Shown here piece by piece: positions 7,266-16,702 of a stretch of DNA of 32,702 bases. Below the pieces are notes generated by a model, which did no database searches, had not been told where the DNA came from, and saw nothing but the letters and a program-made list of their open reading frames with translations. The number at the start of each line of letters is the position of its first letter. Position 1 is the stretch's first letter. The stretch is taken from positions 1 through 32,702 of the forward strand of contig ONIH01000017.1 in assembly GCA_900317825.1 (NCBI GenBank). Reading direction: 5' to 3'. Origin of the DNA: an uncultured Lachnospiraceae bacterium. GTDB taxonomy: Bacteria > Bacillota > Clostridia > Lachnospirales > Lachnospiraceae. Made by a program: the position numbers and the translations under genes.

Positions 7266-10200
7266 TTTTATCAGGCTTATCGAAAGCTTTACAGGTTTGC
7301 CCTTAGTGATGCTTCCTGCCCCGCCTGACCTTCCGACTTCGTTATATGGCTGAAGCCAGATCTCAGAGGAGTCCTTCCCTCCAGTCAGGTCCATGAAAGC
7401 CTTGCTGTCTGTCGGAATGGTGATATAGTAGGTTTTTCCGCTCTTTAGCGAATCAGCCTTTACCACTTTATCATCAGTATCCCTGACTTCTACGTTCTTA
7501 AGTGCCTCGCCTTCAGGAGTGTAGGTCGTCTCACCATTTTTACTGGAAGTATTTACCTTATCATACAGGTAAATGCCGTTGGTCTTATCCTTTGCCACAG
7601 TGTTATCGCTTATCCTGAAGTAGAGCTTTGCAGTAGCTACTGCTCCGCTTATCTCTTTATCAGATGCATCTCCATCAGCATCGGTCTGCACTTCTATCTT
7701 CGCTTGTGATATCTCATCATCGCCTGACGGACCAGATACAAACTTTGCTGAAGGTGTCGATACTGAAGTACGAAAAGCAGCTATCATCGTGTTTACAAAT
7801 AGCTGAGCCTCATACTCTGTCACATCGGCTCCGCCATCGGAATCTCCGGCACCTGTATAGGTGATATTACCGCAGTTATAAATATAGTAATTGTTTATAC
7901 AGTCGTTATGACTGTATATGTCCCTGGTTGATCTATCTGCATCGTTATTCTCCACGGTATACCATACCACTATGTTGTCGGCATTTGTGTTCAGCTGATA
8001 CCACTGGGCATGAGTACGGCTTACCTTGACATTGGTATTTTCTCCGGTGTAAACATATCCGTTGTCCTGCGTCTTATGAGACTCATCTGAGAACTCACTT
8101 AAGTTTATTTCATAAGGATAGCTCGTAATCTGTCCTTTATTCACCTGACTGATGTTGTCAGTCTTCATGATGCCCGGTACCATATTATTGGCGCCTTTTG
8201 CATCATCATTTACAGCCATAACGCCATTTTTTAAGGTAAGTCTGTGACCACATGCGGCATCCGAATATCCGTGTACCTCTGGCACCGTAGTCTTCGATGC
8301 GGAGCCACCACTTACCGGTTTATAAGCTACTGAGTACTTTAAGCCTTCTATAGCCTTCTGCATCGTATCCGTAAGTGTCTCTCCACTGGCCAGAATGCCG
8401 CTTGAGAGACCATTCCCCCAGTTTTTCTGACCTCCAAGCTGTCGGCCGTCTACCGTGCTTTCGCTATCAGATATACCATACACATCCATATAGGACTGAC
8501 TTCTTAAGAGTATGTTAAAGTCGAAGGCAGACGGCTGCTTATAGCTTGTGTTAAATACCCTCTTGCCATTGTTGTCTTTTAATGACCAGGTATGATATCC
8601 GGCAAGCTTTGCTCCTTCCGACGTATCTTTATTTATATTCCTGTATGTACTGTTATCGTGACAGAACAACACAGCTTTTCCGCTCTTTACAAACTTTTCG
8701 ACTTCCTTTAAGTCTTTTAAGTAAAGTCCCTCGTAGGAGTCCGAAAATCCCAGGATAAGCATATCGTAGTCATTCAACCAGTTCTTATCCTTATCAAATA
8801 TCTCTTCTCTGGCCTTTGATGCCTGCACCGTCGTTATGGACAGATCATAGTATTCCTTTATGAAATCACTCGTAAGAGCCTCTCCAAAATAGTTCTTACT
8901 GTTCCCGGTCAGTGTCCCCTTGTACTTCATCAGCTTCTCAAGGTCATAAGGCGCAAATCCTGTCTTGGCTGTAAATGCCTTTACATCATCGTCCTTGCCC
9001 TTATAATTATAATCTGAATTGAACTGCAGGATCCTGATCTTTATCCTCTGGGTCTTGTCATTTAATCCTACGAACGAAACTCCCTTGTATGAGTCCTTAG
9101 GTGAGTCTTCCTGAGCGCTGTCTGCGTTTTCTGAAACGACAAGCTTCCATGTAAAGGCACCCTGCAGGCTCTCCGGAAGCTGGGCAGAAAGCTCATACTG
9201 CGGTGCTTGTGATTCGTTCACGCCTCCCTTCAGGTTGGAGGAAAGAACTGAGCTTCCATTTTCCTTCACATCGACAGAAGTGATCTCTTCACTTGAAGCG
9301 TCAAATACACCATCACTGTTCAGATCTGCAAATACCTGAGCAGTATACGTGGTCTTCTGCGGATTCAGGTCAGTTTCATTTACTACCCTGAAGGTAAAGT
9401 CGAGCTTCTTCGTGCTCTGGATCTTCTTGTCCCCATCGTAGTCGCCTATCACTGAGCTGTCAGGATCAGAGGCATTATACTGCTTTGGAGCTGACTCCAT
9501 TTTTATCTCGGGTGAAGACAGCGAAGCATAGCTTTCTACTGAGCCTCCATCAGCCACAGCCGCCGAATAGGTCTTTACATTCCCACGGTTCTGGTATTTT
9601 TTCAATGTCTCGAAGAGTCTGGTATTCTCATCTACAGTGTCCTTTGAAATGCCACTGCCCTTTGCTGCCGGAATACTCAGCATATCAGAAGAATAAGTCT
9701 GACCGTTCTTCAGACTGCCGCTCTCGGAGTCCCACTGGATCATCAGGGCATCGCTCTGTGGCTGATGTCCCTCATCGAAGGTAACTGTGGTTTTTCCGAC
9801 AGTCACAGAAGTGATCCTGCAGAAGAAGCCATTCCCCAGACTCTGATATTCCTTCGGGACCACAAATGAGCCGTCATCAGATGTTGTCCCATCCAGAACT
9901 TCGTTGTTCCACTGGGTTCTATACCATACATAGCTGCATTTTACTATATCTGACGGATCTACTTCTTCTCCCTGGGCATTTTTTACTGTAAGGTCATTTC
10001 CGTTCTGATCCTTAAATACAGGCTTTACGCTGAGTGTCAGCCTTCCCGTAGACTTATCATATGAGTAGGTCGGAGCAGAGAGTGCCAGTCTGGCATTGAA
10101 GGAACTGTATGACGTATCTGATGTCAGTCCATCTGATATGATCACAGGGAAACCCTGCTTTATGAATGATGTCAGTTCATTCTGCTTCTTTATCGAGATA

Positions 10201-12779
10201 TCATTTCCAGAATATCTGAAAGTATCATTTCCTGTAGATTTCTTCTCATATGTATAGTCCGAATCCAGATCATTCAGAGTCTGCCCGGCCTTTGGAGTAT
10301 TATACTCTTTATCAAGCATGCCATTTAAGGCTACATCTGATACATTAGGTACCTGATACGTATCACCGATGTTATAGTAGACCAGACTGTCTTTGAATTT
10401 TCCATCTGACCCTGTTTTATTCATATCAGAGTCATTATAGTCTTTTCGTCTGCCACGGTTATCCCCGATATAGACCAGATCATAGATCTCGGTGATATCG
10501 TCGGTAAGTCCTGCGAGGGTTCTCGTGGATACAGTTGTCACACTGACCTGATCTTCATCATAGTCAGGCAGGAATTTCATGATCGTATTCTTTTTAAAAT
10601 TCTCCGCTGTATCTTTGCTCAGCAGATCAGCATTATCAGATGAGCTGTTCTGATAGTTATCATCATATATGGCAGAAGTGCTCTCCGGCTCTATGTCAAG
10701 TACCTTCAGGTTCGACTTCTTTCCGGCGCCTCTCTGCTGATCATAGTTTATGATGTAACGCAGGGCTGTAGCTGTACTTACTTCTTTATCGAGCAGATCA
10801 GTAGTCCCTGGATTTTTCCTCTCACGAAGGGCATTCTCCTGGGTTATCTCATCGTATACGTCCTTAAAAGCAGCTCCTCGTCCTGTATAGTATCTGCTGT
10901 CAAAATACTTTGTGTAGTCCCCGGAAGCCATGGTCTTTTTATCCTGTCCTCTGAATATATAGACACTTCTGTATACGGCACCGTCAGGACAGTTTATCGT
11001 ATCAAGTGCCTTTCCCATATCCATGTACTTATATGAGGCCTTTGTATCAGTAGATGAGAGCAGAGTCCTGATGCCGTCATTCGCGAGCACACTGCTATCT
11101 GCGAATACTGGTCCCTTTATATCGAGGTAATCTCTTAACAGGTTTGTCAGATCCGAAAGTTCAGCATTTTTATAGTCGTCATCAGAACTGTACCTGACCT
11201 GCGATGAGAACAGATCCAGTCCACCGCTTATAACTACGAGGTCATAGTCGCTGAATTTCTGTGACTGACCGGCCGCATTTGCATCAGATGACACTTCATC
11301 CGGCTTTACGCAGTCCACATAGACATTTGAAGCAATAGACGCTATCGTCTTGTCATCATCGTCGAAATCAAGGGTATGTTTTAAAAACCAGTTGTTATTC
11401 GTGTAACCACCGGTGTAGCGGATCTTATCATAGTGGATCACATACTGGTAATTCGTGCTGTCCTCTCTCGCATCGCTTACTTCGTAGTCTCCCTGTCCGT
11501 TCCCGACATAATCAAACTCCGTCGGGTTGCAGTTAAAGTACCCGGTTTCTGCATTTCCACCCCAGTCTGAAAGCAGAAGCGACGATGCCTCTTCAAATGG
11601 TTCCTCAGTATCCAGTCTGGATGCATAGTAGCCCTGATCAGAGAGATCCTTAAGAGTCATAGTGGTCTTGCTTCCCACCTCTGCTCTGCCTGAGATACCA
11701 TCTATGCAGGCATATGTAGACTCATCGTGGATGTTATGAAGTTTCCTTGCCTTTGAAAGCGTTTCATCATCTTTTGTGAGAAAATCATCGAAATTGCCGG
11801 TCGTCACCTGATCCAGCCTGTAAGAACCTTTATCTTTGTCATAAAGCAGCGGAAAGCCTTTTTTTCTGGCGGTGTAGAGTTCGTTCTGCACATTGCTTCC
11901 GACTGCAAGCGCTGACAGATCTATCTCTTTAAAGACAGGCTTGTAGAATACATAGTCAGATATGTCCGTAGACTTGTTCAGATCCGAGGCCGGGACCAGC
12001 GGATTTGAATTAGTTATATGCTGCATATAGCTTCCGTTATCTGTCGGATCATATGAAGAAGCTGATGCCACAAAGCTTCCACCGTTCTTTTTGTAGAAAC
12101 TGCCATTTATGAATACAGTTTCCGTATCAGAAAGCTCAACTGTTTTCTGGTCTGATACGTCGTCATCCCACGGTTTAAGCTCCTTATAATACGAACCATC
12201 AGAAGCTTTTATGCTTTGAAGCGGTGCCTTGTTCTTTTCCGATGAGGCAATTCCCGCATTTTCTAAAGCCTTTAAGTACTTAGCAGCCCATTCACTTCTC
12301 TTTTTATGGAGCTTACTGCCATCCAGCTGTCCTGACACCAGATAGGAAGACTTCTCATCTGCTGTAAGAGCTCTTCCAAAGCCTGCCAGGGTAGCGTCGA
12401 AATCTATCGGCTCCTGCCCGGAGATCAGATAGCCAAAGTTGCCAGTCACAGTATCAATGTCAGAATCAGAAGCCTTTCCTGACCCGGCCACAGGCATTAT
12501 GGTATCTCCTCCGGCGCTTGTCATATAAAGGGCATTATCCTTCTTCGGTGTTATCTCAAGTATGTGAAAGGATCCTCCTGTAGATTTAAGGATGCTCTTT
12601 TTCGTTTCGATGTTCAGAAGCGAAGTCTTTGCCTTTGCTTCAACTGACCTGAAGGCATGGTTTCCCGCAATCCCAAGAAGGACCGCTGCTGCCAGTGCCA
12701 CTGGCAGTACATTGAAGAAAAATATATGCTTTCTGCTTTTTTTCGGATTATAGTATTTTAAAGAACTTGTCTTTTTCAT
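7242..12779 (-). CDS. Giant secreted DUF5057-like protein of the pilus operon
   Basis: A 1845-residue protein with a basic N-terminus and one membrane segment (about residues 20-42), otherwise extracellular. A pattern of a buried strand followed downstream by a YDhhhhG Rossmann-like strand occurs three times: ILEITP (73) with YDLVVISGG (512); VLDIEP (693) with YDLVYIGDN (766); and RILQF (1249) with YDMLILGFSD (1338), the last followed by a glutamine-amidotransferase-like helix-strand. GYLISGQEP (116-124) and the YYNIGDTY block (801-808) resemble DUF5057 proteins of Lachnospiraceae. An EF-hand-like loop, DLNSDGVFD, lies at 1152-1160. There is no LPxTG sorting motif. It is the last gene of the pilus operon, 12 bases after a prepilin gene, with AGGAG before its ATG. 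Probably a surface or pilus-associated protein; enzymatic activity is not evident. Confidence 0.8.
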   Translation of the reverse strand: MKKTSSLKYYNPKKSRKHIFFFNVLPVALAAAVLLGIAGNHAFRSVEAKAKTSLLNIETKKSILKSTGGSFHILEITPKKDNALYMTSAGGDTIMPVAGSGKASDSDIDTVTGNFGYLISGQEPIDFDATLAGFGRALTADEKSSYLVSGQLDGSKLHKKRSEWAAKYLKALENAGIASSEKNKAPLQSIKASDGSYYKELKPWDDDVSDQKTVELSDTETVFINGSFYKKNGGSFVASASSYDPTDNGSYMQHITNSNPLVPASDLNKSTDISDYVFYKPVFKEIDLSALAVGSNVQNELYTARKKGFPLLYDKDKGSYRLDQVTTGNFDDFLTKDDETLSKARKLHNIHDESTYACIDGISGRAEVGSKTTMTLKDLSDQGYYASRLDTEEPFEEASSLLLSDWGGNAETGYFNCNPTEFDYVGNGQGDYEVSDAREDSTNYQYVIHYDKIRYTGGYTNNNWFLKHTLDFDDDDKTIASIASNVYVDCVKPDEVSSDANAAGQSQKFSDYDLVVISGGLDLFSSQVRYSSDDDYKNAELSDLTNLLRDYLDIKGPVFADSSVLANDGIRTLLSSTDTKASYKYMDMGKALDTINCPDGAVYRSVYIFRGQDKKTMASGDYTKYFDSRYYTGRGAAFKDVYDEITQENALRERKNPGTTDLLDKEVSTATALRYIINYDQQRGAGKKSNLKVLDIEPESTSAIYDDNYQNSSSDNADLLSKDTAENFKKNTIMKFLPDYDEDQVSVTTVSTRTLAGLTDDITEIYDLVYIGDNRGRRKDYNDSDMNKTGSDGKFKDSLVYYNIGDTYQVPNVSDVALNGMLDKEYNTPKAGQTLNDLDSDYTYEKKSTGNDTFRYSGNDISIKKQNELTSFIKQGFPVIISDGLTSDTSYSSFNARLALSAPTYSYDKSTGRLTLSVKPVFKDQNGNDLTVKNAQGEEVDPSDIVKCSYVWYRTQWNNEVLDGTTSDDGSFVVPKEYQSLGNGFFCRITSVTVGKTTVTFDEGHQPQSDALMIQWDSESGSLKNGQTYSSDMLSIPAAKGSGISKDTVDENTRLFETLKKYQNRGNVKTYSAAVADGGSVESYASLSSPEIKMESAPKQYNASDPDSSVIGDYDGDKKIQSTKKLDFTFRVVNETDLNPQKTTYTAQVFADLNSDGVFDASSEEITSVDVKENGSSVLSSNLKGGVNESQAPQYELSAQLPESLQGAFTWKLVVSENADSAQEDSPKDSYKGVSFVGLNDKTQRIKIRILQFNSDYNYKGKDDDVKAFTAKTGFAPYDLEKLMKYKGTLTGNSKNYFGEALTSDFIKEYYDLSITTVQASKAREEIFDKDKNWLNDYDMLILGFSDSYEGLYLKDLKEVEKFVKSGKAVLFCHDNSTYRNINKDTSEGAKLAGYHTWSLKDNNGKRVFNTSYKQPSAFDFNILLRSQSYMDVYGISDSESTVDGRQLGGQKNWGNGLSSGILASGETLTDTMQKAIEGLKYSVAYKPVSGGSASKTTVPEVHGYSDAACGHRLTLKNGVMAVNDDAKGANNMVPGIMKTDNISQVNKGQITSYPYEINLSEFSDESHKTQDNGYVYTGENTNVKVSRTHAQWYQLNTNADNIVVWYTVENNDADRSTRDIYSHNDCINNYYIYNCGNITYTGAGDSDGGADVTEYEAQLFVNTMIAAFRTSVSTPSAKFVSGPSGDDEISQAKIEVQTDADGDASDKEISGAVATAKLYFRISDNTVAKDKTNGIYLYDKVNTSSKNGETTYTPEGEALKNVEVRDTDDKVVKADSLKSGKTYYITIPTDSKAFMDLTGGKDSSEIWLQPYNEVGRSGGAGSITKGKPVKLSISLIKSGLMNLG

Positions 12780-12791
12780 AATATTCTCCTG

Positions 12792-13505
12792 TTATTTTCC
12801 AAGCGCTTCATGTGCCTCTGCAAAATTCTTAAAGTACCTGGTCTCAGACCTTAACGCTGCATCCTGCTGGGTATCATAAGTCCGGTCATCCTTCCTTAAG
12901 CTTAGTATCAGATGGATCCTGTCAGCCTTTATGACAGTCTTTGAAGTATTGTCTTCCTCAGACTTTACAGTCACACCTTCCGGCGCAACGGCCGCCTCGA
13001 ACCGTGATACATTCGCGCAGAGCACATGTGTCGGTGAGCAGAGCTTTGTCGCCTCAGTCTCATCGAGGGTCTGCGATATCGCCACATTCTTAGCTCTGCC
13101 ATAATAGATTTTTGAATCTGAAGAGACAAATCTGTAGCAGCTTATAGTGTAGGTATCATGGATCCCGTCAGCTGCTGTTCCGTCCTTTTCAAGCAGGAAA
13201 AAAGTACTTCCGAGAGGCTGCTGTTCTGCTGAATAGGCCGAGGCTGACTCCATGGTCACTTTTCCGTCAGAGTCTGCTGTGATCGACTTTTCTCCGATGA
13301 CTCCTCCACCGCAGTTCATGATATCTGTCTTCATTTTGCTGATAGCGGTACGGGAATTCTCAGACAGTGCCGCCGACTTTTTAGTCTCCTTAGCCATTCC
13401 CATTCCAGACAGCAGAAATGAAAAAATGGCCACAGTTATGAGACCAAGTATCGCAATCACACATATGAGCTCTACGAGGGTAAAACCCCTGTTATTTTTT
13501 TTCAT
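12792..13505 (-). CDS. Prepilin-like minor pilin (GspJ/PilW-like)
   Basis: A 237-residue type IV prepilin-like protein. The class III leader is textbook: a short basic leader, then NRG^FTLVELICVI, with the cleavage glycine at residue 7 and Glu at mature position +5, followed by about 20 hydrophobic residues. The remaining C-terminal domain is strand-rich, contains a few cysteines, and would form the globular head. Size and position within the minor pilin group suggest the GspJ/PilW role, but that subtype is inferred. Its ATG overlaps the previous prepilin stop in an ATGA junction, and the giant secreted protein gene follows 12 bases later. The expected peptidase is the PilD homologue at the start of the operon. 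Confidence 0.9.
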   Translation of the reverse strand: MKKNNRGFTLVELICVIAILGLITVAIFSFLLSGMGMAKETKKSAALSENSRTAISKMKTDIMNCGGGVIGEKSITADSDGKVTMESASAYSAEQQPLGSTFFLLEKDGTAADGIHDTYTISCYRFVSSDSKIYYGRAKNVAISQTLDETEATKLCSPTHVLCANVSRFEAAVAPEGVTVKSEEDNTSKTVIKADRIHLILSLRKDDRTYDTQQDAALRSETRYFKNFAEAHEALGK

Positions 13506-14110
13506 GACAAAATCCTCTTGTAACTGCTTCTGCCGGTAAGTCCATCGGCTGTCACTTCAAATACTGCGCTGCCTTTTTTCAGGGTGATGACTGCATCAGC
13601 TACAGGACTCGTCTGGTTGAAGTTCTTCGCTGCATTTGAAAAATCAACTGCCGTATCAAAGCAGTATATCTCTCCGGTTCCCTTTGTGAAAGCGACATAC
13701 AGTTTCTCCGATGTCAGTTCTTTTCCGGCTGAGTCAGTTACTGTGCCACCCTCAGATTCGGTTCTGGTCTTTACAGTGATCGTTTCCTGATATCTGCCAA
13801 GATATCTCGATTCTCCAGCTGTACCGTTGACATAGGGGGTCGCCTTTATACGGCTATTTGTCGGATCCTTTTCTATCTCGAGATATGTAGTGTCATTCCT
13901 GCCTCTGGCATAGGCAGCTGTTCTTGTATCGGCAAGCATCTGCTGTAAGTCCTCTGCCGAGGAGCGGACTGACTGGGTGAACATAGGAGTCGTATTTATC
14001 GCTGCGACACCAGCTAATATAGCGATGATGGCAGCTACGACTATGAGCTCGAGGAGGGTAAATCCGCGGTTATTTTTCTTAAAAAAATCAGTTCTTCTTC
14101 CAGTTCTCAT
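13502..14110 (-). CDS. Prepilin-like minor pilin (GspH/FimT-like)
   Basis: A 202-residue prepilin-like protein. Its leader (basic, about 16 residues, ending KKNNRG) precedes FTLLELIVVAAIIAILAG, with Glu at mature +5. The head domain is strand-rich, with the feature DTRTAAYARGRNDTTYLEI, which resembles the GspH/FimT core where the helix runs into the first strand. Its start overlaps the 3' end of the large PilX-like gene by 23 bases, so it is translationally coupled, and its end overlaps the next prepilin by 4 bases. The ribosome site is weak (GGGAAGATGG), consistent with reliance on coupling. The pilin assignment is firm and the subtype is an inference. Confidence 0.88.
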   Translation of the reverse strand: MRTGRRTDFFKKNNRGFTLLELIVVAAIIAILAGVAAINTTPMFTQSVRSSAEDLQQMLADTRTAAYARGRNDTTYLEIEKDPTNSRIKATPYVNGTAGESRYLGRYQETITVKTRTESEGGTVTDSAGKELTSEKLYVAFTKGTGEIYCFDTAVDFSNAAKNFNQTSPVADAVITLKKGSAVFEVTADGLTGRSSYKRILS

Positions 14111-16691
14111 ATACTACCATCTTCCCTAAGGTCCAGTCCTCACTGCTGTCATCCTGGCCTGCACCATTATCGAGATTCCAGATGTGCGTCTGCTTTAAAG
14201 CAGTGGCTCCGATACCTCCGTCACTTACTAAGGCTCCGACTGCTTCCATCGTACCGGAACACATGATAAGTCCGTGGAAATTATGTTCCAGTCTTACGTT
14301 ACCATCTACTATCAGGAAGTTTATATCCTGATCACCACTGCTGAAATTATGCGCTGCAGCCGAATTAAAGTCTCCCCATACCACATAGCCTGCTTCCTTA
14401 CCACCCACCTGGCCTGAGGTTATGGCAGACTTGTCTGATACGTTACATATACCGATTATACTTTGTCTCTGAGCAGAGTTCAGATTCCCGCTTCCTCCGT
14501 TATACTCATAGGTAGTCCAGGTGATATTCCTGGAAGCGTCCTGCATCAGTACATAGCAGCCGTTATCAGATGCTCCAGGTGTAGTCCTTATGGTGCCATT
14601 TTCAGTTTTCAGGTTCTTAAACTCGGTAAGCTGGGAACCATCATAGGTGTACAGCACGAATGAACCCCGCTTGTTGTAGAGCCTGTCTACTACTATCAGA
14701 TTATTATTGCCAGAAGACGCGGCATGGTTGGAATCCACTGCACTTACGTTATTCTTGTCCTCCCACCATGCTACTGGCACAGCCGTGTTAGTGTCACGCA
14801 CTCCACAGGTCTGCTGGAGTTTTTTGACATTTATCATGTGATAGAAAGGAGTCTGTGATCCTGGGCTTGTCTTGTCGAGTGTCTCAGAGTAGTTCTTATA
14901 ATCGTCCTGATACCCCTTCATCTCGTTATCCATCTGAGTCGTATCAGGGTCTGCGTCTGTCACCTGAAGCTTTCCAGAGGTATCGCCTGAGAGACCTGTG
15001 CCTGCGGTTCTTGATGCTGCACTGTTCAGTCCCGATATATCGGCATACTGTCTGATATACTTATCTATCTCACTGCTGTTCGCCTCGAAGTAGTCCTTAA
15101 AGTAGGCATTTGCCATAGCCACACTGTCAAAACTGAAGTAGTAATACTGCTTGTACTTCGATGTCCCGGTTATCGGAAAAGACATCACTTTTACCACAGG
15201 AACTCCTGAACCAAAGAAGCTTCCTATTGGCTGGCTCATGCCATAAACTTTTTTCTCAGAGCTATCCTCTACCAGTTCCCGTACTCTTGCTGTGGTCTTA
15301 TCCAGGTCCTTCTGATCTACTATCTGTGGATTCGTTATACCGGAACCGAGAATAGTTCCGTTACCTGAAGGAACCAGATATGCTCTCTGCTCGCCCTTTG
15401 CCGTGATGGATGAGCCCATTCCTACCTGGTCACCATTAAAAGAATCGGTGGTGTCATTTCCCTTCATGATGAAAGAGCGTCCGGCCAGAACGAGGTTTTC
15501 TGCACCACTCAGATCCAGTTTTGCTTTATTGGTAGAGTTAAACAGGATAGAGCTCGACTTTCCCGAAGTACTTCCGTTTCCAAATCCTATGTATGAACCA
15601 TTGATAGATGCGCTTCCACCGTCCTCGAAGTTCAGGTCATCTGCGACATAGATCTGCGATCCAGAGTCTGATGTCAGAGGAGAATTCTTCTGCAGGTTGA
15701 TATCCTGTGTCCAGAGCTCAGCGTTATTCTGCAGGATTATGCCTCCACCGTTACCTGTATACGATGGATCTACAGTCAGTTCACCATCAGTGCGTTTCTC
15801 TGAAAAGGTGACGTTTCCGGCCTCATCTTCTGAAGTGATCCTGGTTCTTCCTATGATTATCTTCTTGTTTGCTGCTACTGTAAGTGAATTCTCATGTGTA
15901 ATTACAGATCCTGCATATATGCTTCCAGAAAAGCTTCCAGACTTGGCCGTACTTCCCTTTGAAGCCGTGTCATAGAAGATGATCCCTTTATCTGCTACAC
16001 AGGAATACTCCGACAGATTCGGATCCGGGAATCCTATACTCGGAGCTGAGGCTGTGATCTGAGGTACCTTTAGCTTTATATCTGTAGAAACTGTCGTTAC
16101 ATACCCGTCATGTCTCGTGTAGGTCAGGTGAATGCCCTGAAGCGTTACGGCGCTCGAATCATCCTCCTGCTTTACAGTTCCATCACAGGTCAGCTCATAG
16201 GTATCACCTTCAGAACCGGCCTTTCCCCTGAAGAGATTTTTCACAGCATCTTCATTGTAGGCAGTGATCTTTTCACCGGTTCCTATAAAAAGACTCTTCG
16301 CTGTGTTATCAGCTACATCGTTTACTTTTACAGTACCATCGGAATACACATCCAGGTGCAGGAGTCCGTCGATAAAAGACTTCCTGAAGTTCACCTGGTC
16401 AGACTTTGCATCGGCATAGAGGTTAAGAGTTGTGGCATAACCTTTCGCGGCAGCCTTGCTCTCCACTTCAGTAAGCCTGTTTTTAAGCAGATCCATACCG
16501 GTATCTGCCGAGGTGAAAGTCTGTTCACTGCGCCTTTCCGTATTCCTTATCATGAAAGCAGTGCTCGTAGCATAGAGCAGAGACATCCCGAGAAAGATAA
16601 TAATACCCATGGCCACGATCATCAGGATCATAGCCTCGCCTCTGTTATCTAATTTTTTTATTTTCTTAAAAAAATCTCTAATCCTGCTCAT
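14088..16691 (-). CDS. Very large PilX/GspK-like minor pilin, possible tip adhesin
   Basis: An 867-residue protein with a pilin-like N-terminus: a basic segment (FFKKIKKLDNRG), then EAMILMIVAMGIIIFLG and a further hydrophobic helix to about residue 50. If the glycine of NRG is the cleavage site, the mature protein starts with Glu at +1 and has no Glu at +5, as in GspK/PilX minor pilins, which cap the pilus. The rest is a very long extracellular region with repeated Gly/Ser/Asn strands (about residues 210-400: GSFSGSIYAGSVITHENS and similar), probably a beta-helix or other beta-rich adhesive domain. Most GspK/PilX proteins are 180-350 residues, so this one is greatly enlarged. The start has AAGGA 7 bases upstream and lies 11 bases after the preceding prepilin gene. 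Confidence 0.78.
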   Translation of the reverse strand: MSRIRDFFKKIKKLDNRGEAMILMIVAMGIIIFLGMSLLYATSTAFMIRNTERRSEQTFTSADTGMDLLKNRLTEVESKAAAKGYATTLNLYADAKSDQVNFRKSFIDGLLHLDVYSDGTVKVNDVADNTAKSLFIGTGEKITAYNEDAVKNLFRGKAGSEGDTYELTCDGTVKQEDDSSAVTLQGIHLTYTRHDGYVTTVSTDIKLKVPQITASAPSIGFPDPNLSEYSCVADKGIIFYDTASKGSTAKSGSFSGSIYAGSVITHENSLTVAANKKIIIGRTRITSEDEAGNVTFSEKRTDGELTVDPSYTGNGGGIILQNNAELWTQDINLQKNSPLTSDSGSQIYVADDLNFEDGGSASINGSYIGFGNGSTSGKSSSILFNSTNKAKLDLSGAENLVLAGRSFIMKGNDTTDSFNGDQVGMGSSITAKGEQRAYLVPSGNGTILGSGITNPQIVDQKDLDKTTARVRELVEDSSEKKVYGMSQPIGSFFGSGVPVVKVMSFPITGTSKYKQYYYFSFDSVAMANAYFKDYFEANSSEIDKYIRQYADISGLNSAASRTAGTGLSGDTSGKLQVTDADPDTTQMDNEMKGYQDDYKNYSETLDKTSPGSQTPFYHMINVKKLQQTCGVRDTNTAVPVAWWEDKNNVSAVDSNHAASSGNNNLIVVDRLYNKRGSFVLYTYDGSQLTEFKNLKTENGTIRTTPGASDNGCYVLMQDASRNITWTTYEYNGGSGNLNSAQRQSIIGICNVSDKSAITSGQVGGKEAGYVVWGDFNSAAAHNFSSGDQDINFLIVDGNVRLEHNFHGLIMCSGTMEAVGALVSDGGIGATALKQTHIWNLDNGAGQDDSSEDWTLGKMVVYENWKKN

Positions 16692-16702
16692 ATAAGTCCT
16701 TA

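Noticed and set aside
16110-16652. 180-codon plus-strand frame opposite the large PilX-like gene
   Set aside because: No ribosome site or known motif; it is the shadow of a long, well-supported gene with prepilin signature.
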